Positions 24,210-31,376 of a stretch of 45,168 nt of DNA are shown here, one piece after another; positions within the stretch are counted from its first letter, which is position 1; the number at the start of each line of letters is the position of its first letter. The position numbers and the translations under genes are program-made. This DNA comes from Armatimonadota bacterium (GTDB lineage Bacteria > Armatimonadota > JADLDR01): contig JADLDR010000034.1 of NCBI GenBank assembly GCA_020846535.1, forward strand, positions 1 to 45,168, in the 5' to 3' direction. The notes under the pieces were generated by a model, which was not told the origin of the DNA, did no database searches, and saw only the letters and a list, made by a program, of their open reading frames with translations.

Positions 24210-25531
24210 TGAAACGGCAGGTCTCCCCTAAAGCGGTCGCCGTCACGATCCTGGTGATGCTGGGAGCCGTGCAGCTTCTCTACTGGCGGCTCCTGGTTTA
24301 CACGCCTCCCGGCAAACCTATGGAGATGAAGGGCGGCGGGATGATGGGCAAGAGCGTGGTGGCCCACTTCGGACTGAAGGACTCCCCGGTGGAAACCTGG
24401 GCCGGGAACCCGACACCCGGCTTCCAGGATGGCCGGGGCCGCCGCGCCGCTTTCGACGGCCCCGCCGCGATTGCCCTCGGCCCTGACCGGTGCATCTATG
24501 TGGCGGACAGCCGCAACCACCGCATCCGCAAGGTCGCCCCGGACGGCGACGTATCCACAGTGGCCGGAAGCGGCCCGGTGGATAGCCTGAACCCCGGCTT
24601 CGCCGACGGCCCCGTCCAGGAAAGCCGGTTCCGCTTCCCTGCCGGAGTCGTCGCCGCTCCCAACGGAGACATTTTCGTGGCCGATACGGGCAACCACCGC
24701 ATCCGCCTCATCCGCGGAGGCCAGGTCTACACCTACGCCGGCAGCGACACCCCTCGCGACGAGGACGGCTCTCCTGGCGGCGGGTTCGCTGACGGCCCGG
24801 GAGAATCGGCCCGCTTCAGCAGCCCGGCTTCTCTGGCCCTGGACAAATCGGGCAACCTCTATGTGGCCGATATCGGCAACCGGGCCATCCGCAAGATCAC
24901 CCGGGGCCGGGTCGTCAGCACCGCCTTCCGGGGGGAGCCTCTCGAAGTCCCGGCCAGCCTGCATGTACGCGGGGACGGCTCCTTGCTGATTGCCGATCCC
25001 GGAAAAGGGATGCTCTATAGCCTGACCGGAAATAGCCTCCAGCCTGCCGCTTTAGGGGAAATTATCTGGGAAGGGTATTTGTATGATACCACGGGACTAG
25101 GCCAATTTCGCGTCAAACAGCCTGCGGCGCTGGCCGAAACCTCTGATGGCCTCCTGTTTCTGGCGGATACCCACTGGCATGCTCTCTTTTTCCTGTCGCC
25201 CGAGCGGAAAGCCTTTCTGGTGGCCGGGACTGTCAGCGCCGAGTCGCCCTCTTCGGGATATTACGACGGGAACGGCGAGAAGGCGCTCTTTCTGAATCCC
25301 GTCAGTTTGGCTCCGGGCCCGCAGGGAACTGTCTATATCTCCGATTTCGGCAACAATTGCATCCGCAAATTCACCTTAAATGCAAGCGCCGGGGATCTTT
25401 TGACACCGCCTCCCTCCCCTGTGGGCAAAAGTCCGCAATGGATCCAGGACTATTCCCAGCGTCAGCGACAGCAGCGGGCAGGGGAGCGCCCGAGTCCTCC
25501 CGACGCGAACGGAAAGGAGCAGCGGCCCTGA
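24206..25531 (+). CDS. Membrane-anchored NHL-repeat protein
   Basis: A 441-residue protein. An N-terminal membrane segment (AVAVTILVMLGAVQLLYWRLLVY) is followed by NHL repeats with the recurrent I-Y/F-V-A-D-x-x-N-H-R-I-R-K pattern (IYVADSRNHRIRKV; IFVADTGNHRIRLI; LYVADIGNRAIRKI; VYISDFGNNCIRKF), forming a propeller outside the membrane. The C-terminal ~35 residues are Gln/Arg/Pro-rich. The start overlaps the upstream stop as ATGA; a second ATG follows at once. Its stop TGA shares bases with the apparent CTG start of the ABC ATPase. Confidence 0.85.
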   Translation: MMKRQVSPKAVAVTILVMLGAVQLLYWRLLVYTPPGKPMEMKGGGMMGKSVVAHFGLKDSPVETWAGNPTPGFQDGRGRRAAFDGPAAIALGPDRCIYVADSRNHRIRKVAPDGDVSTVAGSGPVDSLNPGFADGPVQESRFRFPAGVVAAPNGDIFVADTGNHRIRLIRGGQVYTYAGSDTPRDEDGSPGGGFADGPGESARFSSPASLALDKSGNLYVADIGNRAIRKITRGRVVSTAFRGEPLEVPASLHVRGDGSLLIADPGKGMLYSLTGNSLQPAALGEIIWEGYLYDTTGLGQFRVKQPAALAETSDGLLFLADTHWHALFFLSPERKAFLVAGTVSAESPSSGYYDGNGEKALFLNPVSLAPGPQGTVYISDFGNNCIRKFTLNASAGDLLTPPPSPVGKSPQWIQDYSQRQRQQRAGERPSPPDANGKEQRP

Positions 25532-26409
25532 AAGTCGATATTCAAAATCTGGTCAAGGAATACGAAGGGGGCGTTACGGCCCTCAAGGAAATCAGCCTGA
25601 CGATTCAGGAAGGGGTTTTTGGGCTTCTCGGCCCGAACGGTTCGGGCAAAACCACCCTGATGTCCATTATCGCCACCCTCCGCGAGCCGACCCGCGGCAC
25701 GGTGATGATAGGCAGCCATGATGTGCGCTATCACAAGCCGGAGATACGCGGCTTTCTGGGTTATCTGCCCCAGGAGATCGGTTTCTATCCCTCCCTGACG
25801 GCCTACGAGCTGCTGGACTATATGGGCCTCCTCTACAATATCACCGATACCGCCCGGCGGCGGCGCGTGGTGGAGGAAGCGATGGAGCTGACCAACCTGA
25901 CCCAGTTCCGGGATCGAAAGGTGGGAACCTTCTCCGGCGGAATGCGCCAGCGGCTCGGGATCGCCCAGGCCCTCCTCAATTCTCCTCAATTGCTCATCGT
26001 GGACGAACCGACCGCCGGACTGGACCCGGAAGAACGCATCCGCATCCGTTCCCTTCTGGCGGAGCTGGGCAGCGACCGGGTGATCATCCTCTCTACCCAT
26101 ATCGTTGCCGATGTGGAGGCCGTGGCCGACACGCTGGCGATTCTCCACAAGGGGAATCTTCTCTTCTCCGGCACACCGGAAGATATGCTCCAAAAGGTGT
26201 CGGGCAATGTCTGGCTCCTGGACCTGAGCCGGGAAGATCTGATCGGCCTGAAAGACCGCTACCTGGAAACCGGCGTCTTCCGCACCCGGGGGGGCGTCCA
26301 ACTGCGCGTGGTGGCCGAAAAAGTCGACCATCCCAACGCCGTCCCCGCCACGCCGACCCTGGAGGATGCCTACATGTGGATCATGGGAGATTCCAACCAT
26401 GCCGGATAA
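25528..26409 (+). CDS. ABC transporter ATP-binding protein, probable CTG start
   Basis: A 293-residue ATPase for ABC-2-type export. All motifs are present: Walker A GPNGSGKTT (about 35-43), Q-loop LPQEIGFYPS, signature FSGGMRQRLGIAQAL, Walker B LLIVDEPTAGLDPEE and switch histidine ILSTHIV. A C-terminal ~70-residue region follows. No ATG, GTG or TTG lies at the expected N-terminus (KVDIQNLVKEYEGG). A CTG at 25528, preceded by AAAGGAG at 9 nt and overlapping the upstream stop as CTGA, fits best. The alternative ATG at 25438 would add 30 residues of proline/arginine-rich sequence, read within the NHL gene. Confidence 0.88.
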   Translation: MKVDIQNLVKEYEGGVTALKEISLTIQEGVFGLLGPNGSGKTTLMSIIATLREPTRGTVMIGSHDVRYHKPEIRGFLGYLPQEIGFYPSLTAYELLDYMGLLYNITDTARRRRVVEEAMELTNLTQFRDRKVGTFSGGMRQRLGIAQALLNSPQLLIVDEPTAGLDPEERIRIRSLLAELGSDRVIILSTHIVADVEAVADTLAILHKGNLLFSGTPEDMLQKVSGNVWLLDLSREDLIGLKDRYLETGVFRTRGGVQLRVVAEKVDHPNAVPATPTLEDAYMWIMGDSNHAG

Positions 26410-27766
26410 CGCTCCCCTGGCATCTCCCGGCAGCCGCCCGGCGGAGACAGGCTATACGGAAGCCGGCCTGTCGCTGCCTCCGTCCTCGGTCTTCGCCCTT
26501 TTCGCACCGGCCCGGCTCCGGTTGATGCTCAAAATGGCCCGGCACGAACTCATGATGGGCTTGCGAAGCGCCGAGTTCCGCGTGGCTTTCGCCCTTGCCC
26601 TGGTCGCCGTCCTCTTTTCCGCCGGCGGCTCCGGGACAACGGCTTCCCTGGCCGGTTACCGCATCTGGAACACCATTACGCACCTGTTCGGCTTCATGCT
26701 GATCGTCTGGTTCTCGGCAGCTGCCTGCCGGGAGATGTTCACCCAGTCCGAGCCGCTCGTTTTTTCCAAGCCCCAGTCCTCCGAGATGCTGGTGCTGGCT
26801 CGCTTTGTGGGCAATTTTCTTCTGGCCTGCGCCGCCCTGGCGGTTCTGCTCGTCATCGGGGCTACGGCGCAAGTGATCGGCGGGGGAACCCCTTTCGTTC
26901 CCTCGGCCTACGGCCACGCCTTCCGTAAAAGTCTTGTTCCCCTCTTTTATCTAGGCAGCCTGAGTTTCAGCATGAGCCTCCTTTTCCGCACCCCGGTCGC
27001 CGGGGCGGTCGTGGGGCTTTACTGGATATCGATTCTGCTGGGCCGTAACTTCCTGGCGCGGGTGCTGAGCATTTCCTATTCCCAGAATGCGTTTATCTAC
27101 CTGTTTATCGGCCTCGCCGTGCTGCTGCTGGCTGCTTCGGTCTACCGGCGTGAGCGGAGAGGGCGATTCCCGGCCCCCCGAGGCATCGGGGCCGCGATTG
27201 CGGCATCGTTTGTTTTCTCCGGCCTTGCAGCCTGGGCCGTTATCGCCCCCAGCCACGACCCGCCCCTCCGGCAGAACGATTTCTACCTGACGATGGGCAG
27301 CCAGCGTCTTCAGGAGGGCATGCGGATCCCCGGCTTCTGGCTCGAAAATCAGGACGGTAAAATCACCCGGCTGAGCGAATTCCCGGATCATATTCTGGTG
27401 GTACTCCTCTGGTCGCCCGATGTGCCCGAATCGGTGGCCCTCCTCGATACGCTGGCGAAAATCCACCGCGATTACGGCGTCCGGAAGGTGACGCCGGTCG
27501 CTGTCTGCATCTCCGAGGAATACACCACCGCCCGTGACTTTGCCCGGGAAAGCGGCTACCGCTTCCCGATGGTCATCGATAAAGGCTCACGCCTCGGTGC
27601 CGAGCTCGATTCCCCCATCGCTGAAGCCTTCGACACCGAGGAGCTTCCTTTTGCCGCCATTACCGACCGCTCCCACATCGTCCGAGCCGCCCTGAAGGCT
27701 TCCAGCGTCAGCGACACCCGTCTTCTCCTCAGCCTCCGCGACCGGCTGAAGGAGGAGCCCGATTAG
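26399..27766 (+). CDS. ABC-2 permease fused to cysteine-less thioredoxin-fold domain
   Basis: A 455-residue protein. An N-terminal cytosolic stretch is followed by about six hydrophobic segments (residues 60-295), as in an ABC-2-type permease. From about residue 303 the sequence becomes a peroxiredoxin/thioredoxin fold (MRIPGFWLENQDGKITRLSEF; HILVVLLWSPDVPESVALLDTL; PVAVCISEE; YRFPMVIDKGSRLG; LPFAAITDRSHIV). The W-C-x-x-C position reads W338-S-P-D-V, so both catalytic cysteines are gone. It overlaps the ATPase gene by 11 bp and is surely its membrane partner. The fold may serve as a binding or sensing domain rather than a redox enzyme. Confidence 0.82.
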   Translation: MPDNAPLASPGSRPAETGYTEAGLSLPPSSVFALFAPARLRLMLKMARHELMMGLRSAEFRVAFALALVAVLFSAGGSGTTASLAGYRIWNTITHLFGFMLIVWFSAAACREMFTQSEPLVFSKPQSSEMLVLARFVGNFLLACAALAVLLVIGATAQVIGGGTPFVPSAYGHAFRKSLVPLFYLGSLSFSMSLLFRTPVAGAVVGLYWISILLGRNFLARVLSISYSQNAFIYLFIGLAVLLLAASVYRRERRGRFPAPRGIGAAIAASFVFSGLAAWAVIAPSHDPPLRQNDFYLTMGSQRLQEGMRIPGFWLENQDGKITRLSEFPDHILVVLLWSPDVPESVALLDTLAKIHRDYGVRKVTPVAVCISEEYTTARDFARESGYRFPMVIDKGSRLGAELDSPIAEAFDTEELPFAAITDRSHIVRAALKASSVSDTRLLLSLRDRLKEEPD

Positions 27767-27834
27767 ATGAGAGCGCATATCTCCCATCGCCGCGCCTCTC
27801 CCTCCGAACGACCGAACTACAGGACGTGCAACCG

Positions 27835-29403
27835 ATGACTGCCTATCCGGCTTCCAATCTCCGCTCTCTGTTCCGGTACAATTACCGCGTTTTGATCGGC
27901 CATACCTACTGGCTGCTGGTCATCCCGATTGCCGTCAGCCAGTTGATCACCGCCTGGCACATGGCGATGGCCTCCTCATTCCGGCCCTATATCGGAGCGC
28001 AGATCGCCGAACTGGTGGCCCCTCTGCTGGCCGCCTTCCTGAGCGCCCATATTCTCGGGAACGAATACCGGAGCCATATCGGGCCGGTGATCATCTCCAA
28101 ACCGCTCCATATCGGGAAAATCGTGTTCTTCAGGCTCCTGGCGATCTATCTCTTCGTCGCCCTGCTGGTCGGCGTCACCATGTCGGTCATCTGCTTCGGG
28201 GTCAATGCGTTCGATATCCGGCAGGCGGCCCTGGCCGGCATCCCTTCCACCATCTATCTTTCGCTCCTCAGCATGACCTTTGCGGCCATCTTCCGCCATC
28301 CGATGATCGGGTTCCTCCTGGCCGCTTTTCTCTGGACGCTCGACCTTCTTCTGGGCTTCTCCTTCCACCCTCTCCTGTCGCTTCAGGGACTGGCCGCCCG
28401 GTGGGAAGACCACCCGCTCAAACTCTTCTTCTGGCCCAACAAGATCGCCCTGCTGCTTGCCAGCGCCATCCTTTACGGCCTGCACCGGCGCGTCATGCTC
28501 ACCCTGGCCGAAACGGAGAACCGGAAGCGCGGCATCCGCCGGGCAGGATGGGTCTTTCTCTTTCTATTCCTGTATATTTATTCCGGAGCCGTCGGAAAGA
28601 TGATCTATGGCTTGCGGCACAAAGGCAGCCTGCCCGCATCGGACATTATCTGGTTTCGGAAGGAATTTCGCATTTACGAGCCGGTTCCCGTGGCCTGGCT
28701 TTTCGGCAAGGCGTTCGCCTATTATATCGGCTACCTGCCCCCCTGGGTCAAAACGACCGAAGAAACCGGCGGCTTCATCGGCGAAAACAAAGAGCATCTG
28801 GCCCAATTGCAGTGGATTGTCGAGAACGCCCCTGGAAGCATATGGGCGGACAGCAGCCTCTATCTGCTGGCGACCCTCAAACGCCTGCACGACGAGGAGG
28901 GCCGCAGTTTTGTCCCGGATTTCAAGCAGCTTGTTCAGGATTATCCGGACAGCCCGTTCGCGCCCCTCGGCCTGGAAGATCTGGGCAAAAACGCCGCCCA
29001 GAACAACGATCCTGAAACCGCCCGGTGGGCCTTCGATAAAATCCTCTCCGATTATCCGGTCAGCCGATCCGTTCTTTCCGCCGCCCGCTTTACCGTGGAA
29101 GACATGATGGGCCAGGGAAAACCTCTCGAAGCCGCCCGCGCCGCCCAGACAGGCGAAAAGGCCGCCGGTCCTTATGAAAAACCCGGCTGGATCATGCAGG
29201 CTGCGGAACTCCTCAAATCCGCCGGCGACACCGGGCAGGCACGCTCCGAATACGCTCGCGCCCGCCAGTCCGCCCGGGATGCCCTGGCGCTCCTGAAATC
29301 TCGAAAGTTCGAGGGGACTCCGCTTCAGGAAACCACCCTGCGCGACAGCCTGCGAAAAATCGAACAGGAGGCGGAAAAGGCGATGGGGGAATCGGGTTCA
29401 TAA
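27835..29403 (+). CDS. ABC-2-like permease fused to TPR-like tail
   Basis: A 522-residue protein. The first ~260 residues contain about six membrane segments (WLLVIPIAVSQLITAWHM; LVAPLLAAFLSAHIL; ILFR-type loop; VFLFLFLYIYSGAVG), consistent with the second permease subunit of the transporter. The remainder is hydrophilic and helical with TPR/YbgF-like features (FVPDFKQLVQDYPDSPFAPLGLEDLG; WAFDKILSDYPVSRSVL; LLKSAGDTGQARSEYARARQ). The ATG at 27835 is preferred, with AGGA 11 nt upstream; GTG at 27826 is too near that site. It lies 68 bp after the permease-redoxin gene and ends the operon. Confidence 0.8.
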   Translation: MTAYPASNLRSLFRYNYRVLIGHTYWLLVIPIAVSQLITAWHMAMASSFRPYIGAQIAELVAPLLAAFLSAHILGNEYRSHIGPVIISKPLHIGKIVFFRLLAIYLFVALLVGVTMSVICFGVNAFDIRQAALAGIPSTIYLSLLSMTFAAIFRHPMIGFLLAAFLWTLDLLLGFSFHPLLSLQGLAARWEDHPLKLFFWPNKIALLLASAILYGLHRRVMLTLAETENRKRGIRRAGWVFLFLFLYIYSGAVGKMIYGLRHKGSLPASDIIWFRKEFRIYEPVPVAWLFGKAFAYYIGYLPPWVKTTEETGGFIGENKEHLAQLQWIVENAPGSIWADSSLYLLATLKRLHDEEGRSFVPDFKQLVQDYPDSPFAPLGLEDLGKNAAQNNDPETARWAFDKILSDYPVSRSVLSAARFTVEDMMGQGKPLEAARAAQTGEKAAGPYEKPGWIMQAAELLKSAGDTGQARSEYARARQSARDALALLKSRKFEGTPLQETTLRDSLRKIEQEAEKAMGESGS

Positions 29404-29603
29404 GCGGCCTGACCCTACGGAATGTGCTAACTCCTGGCCTGGTTCGCGTTTTCGGGAGTTGATTATTTGGCTCCTTTTATATGAAATACTATATCAGTTT
29501 AATTTGAACAAGTATTTCTGGTATTTACTCTTTCTTGTTTAGGGGAGAGGGGCCCAGAGAGGGGAGTGACAAGCCGGTATGTATCATTCTAAACACGGTT
29601 GAA
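29404..29603. other. AT-rich gene-free gap before DNA methylase
   Basis: Two hundred bases with no gene. AACTCC/GGAGTT near 29429-29460 can form a small hairpin after the transporter operon. The following ~70 bp are AT-rich with only weak promoter-like pairs. A GGGGAGAGGGGCC stretch near 29541 resembles the repeat block at 5161-5326. Confidence 0.4.
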
Positions 29604-31160
29604 ATGAAAAAGCAGAGAATTGCCTTCGGCGATTTCCAAACGCCTCCCGAATTAGCGGAGTCGGTCTGTCGGTCGTTATCGGCTGCTTTTCCTGCGCCTG
29701 CATCTATAATCGAACCGACATGCGGGGTAGGCCACTTGTTGCAGGCTGCCGTTCAAGCTTTCCCTCAAGCCATAAATGTGCTAGGGGTGGATATCAACCA
29801 GGGTTATCTTGAACAAGCACGACAGAAGGTAGTGCGGTATTCTGGGGAAAAGAACATCCGGCTCATATCCTGCGATTTTTTCCATTTCGAATGGAAACAG
29901 ATCATCGATCCTATGGAATCCCCGCTGCTGATTGTCGGCAATCCGCCTTGGGTCACCAATACCTCTTTGAGCAAGCTCAATATCCCCAATACGCCCGTCA
30001 AATCCAATGAGCAGGCTTTTTCCGGTTATGATGCCATGACCGGTAAGAGCAACTTCGATATTTCCGAATGGATGCTGGAGAGGTGGCTCGATTGGCTGAA
30101 TGGCCGTCAGGCGGTATTGGCGATGTTATGTAAAACATCGGTGGCGCGAAAAACACTGGCCTATGCCTGGAAGCATAAAATCCAGCTTGATTCATGCCGG
30201 ATTTATGAAATCAATGCCAAAAAGCATTTCAATACCGTTGTCGAAGCCTGTTTAGTGGTCTGCCATCTGCTACCCGATCATTATAGCCTCGTTTGCCCGA
30301 TTTATCAGGACTTGGACGAACTCCAGCCGACTCGTGAAATAGGCTATCGTGAGGGATCGGTCATTGCAGATATGGGCAACTACGAACGGTGGCGGTCATT
30401 AGTCGGTTCCGAGCGATATCGCTGGCGATCCGGAGTCAAGCACGATTGCGCCGATGTCATGGAATTAGCCGCGACAGGAAGGGATGGAAGTTATCGGAAC
30501 GGGCTGCTGGAGCATGTCGCGATGGAAGCGATATATATTTACCCGCTCGTGAAGAGTTCCGATCTGGCGAATGGACGTCTTCAAAAGCCGTCGAAGCATC
30601 TCCTGGTCACCCAAAAGCGAGTCGGAGAGGCAACCCATCCCATTCAGAAAATCGCTCCGAAAACATGGGACTATCTGATGAAGCACGCCGACCTTCTGGG
30701 CGGCAGGCGGAGCGCGGTTTATGCAAGCCAACCCCGGTTCGCGATCTTCGGGGTAGGAGAATACACTTTTGCTCAATGGAAAGTGGCTGTTTCTGGCCTA
30801 CATAAAAGCCTGCAATTTCATGTGGTTCCTCCTTTCGAGAACAAGCCAACTTTATTGGATGACACCTGTTACTTTATCGCCTGCGCCTCTGAAGAGGAGG
30901 CGCGATTCCTGGCCCTTCTCTTGAACTCGGAAATCGCTTCCGCGTTTTATTCAGCATTTATGTTTCCGGATGCCAAAAGGCCTGTCACCGCCGAAATGCT
31001 GAGGCGTCTCGATCTGTTGTCCCTGGCCCGCGAGCTAGGCAAGGAAGAAGAGTATCGGATATACCAACCATCTATCCTTATCCAGGATGATAACCCGGGG
31101 CATCAGCTTTCTCTTGCCCTGCCTGGCGTGTCTGAGCCGGATAATAAAAGGCTTTTCTGA
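29604..31160 (+). CDS. N6-adenine DNA methyltransferase, orphan
   Basis: A 518-residue protein that transfers methyl from S-adenosylmethionine to adenine in DNA. The typical opening KKQRIAFGDFQTPPELA is followed by SAM-binding motif I (IIEPTCGVGHLL, near 36-46), VLGVDIN, and catalytic motif IV NPPW (Asn113). A TaqI/Eco57I-like C-terminal specificity region follows. The start at 29604 is chosen on this conserved N-terminus; the ribosome site is weak. GC content seems lower than in the neighbours. No restriction enzyme gene is adjacent; the downstream remnant of a Uma2-type nuclease is probably unrelated. It is either an orphan regulator of methylation or a leftover of a restriction-modification system. 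Confidence 0.85.
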   Translation: MKKQRIAFGDFQTPPELAESVCRSLSAAFPAPASIIEPTCGVGHLLQAAVQAFPQAINVLGVDINQGYLEQARQKVVRYSGEKNIRLISCDFFHFEWKQIIDPMESPLLIVGNPPWVTNTSLSKLNIPNTPVKSNEQAFSGYDAMTGKSNFDISEWMLERWLDWLNGRQAVLAMLCKTSVARKTLAYAWKHKIQLDSCRIYEINAKKHFNTVVEACLVVCHLLPDHYSLVCPIYQDLDELQPTREIGYREGSVIADMGNYERWRSLVGSERYRWRSGVKHDCADVMELAATGRDGSYRNGLLEHVAMEAIYIYPLVKSSDLANGRLQKPSKHLLVTQKRVGEATHPIQKIAPKTWDYLMKHADLLGGRRSAVYASQPRFAIFGVGEYTFAQWKVAVSGLHKSLQFHVVPPFENKPTLLDDTCYFIACASEEEARFLALLLNSEIASAFYSAFMFPDAKRPVTAEMLRRLDLLSLARELGKEEEYRIYQPSILIQDDNPGHQLSLALPGVSEPDNKRLF

Positions 31161-31172
31161 GAAGAATCTTCT

Positions 31173-31361
31173 TTGCTGGCCAACCCATTAGAAAGGTGGG
31201 GATCAGTGGACCAGGATGGCAGATATCACCTTGCCCTCGCAACTCCCGGCGGTATAGATCATAGCACGGTCATGCAAGGTTTGTGGCTGAAGGTCGACTG
31301 GCTCTGGCGGCAGCCGATGCCTCCCCTGATGAGCGTGATTCGGGAATGGGGCCTGGTATAG
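31173..31361 (+). pseudogene. C-terminal remnant of Uma2-family endonuclease
   Basis: About 60 codons reading DQDGRYHLALATPGG, VMQGLWLKVDWLWRQPMPPLM and REWGLV, which closely resemble the end of Uma2-family (DUF820, PD-(D/E)XK-type) nucleases of ~190 residues. The catalytic two-thirds are absent and the upstream sequence is the end of the methylase gene. No ribosome site is present. It is a truncated gene. Confidence 0.7.
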
Positions 31362-31376
31362 CGCCGGTATAATGCG

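Noticed and set aside
31368..31373. TATAAT just upstream of the YihY-CehA start codon
   Set aside because: Only 3 bp separate it from the ATG, no -35 element is at 17 bp, and transcription would begin inside the start codon.
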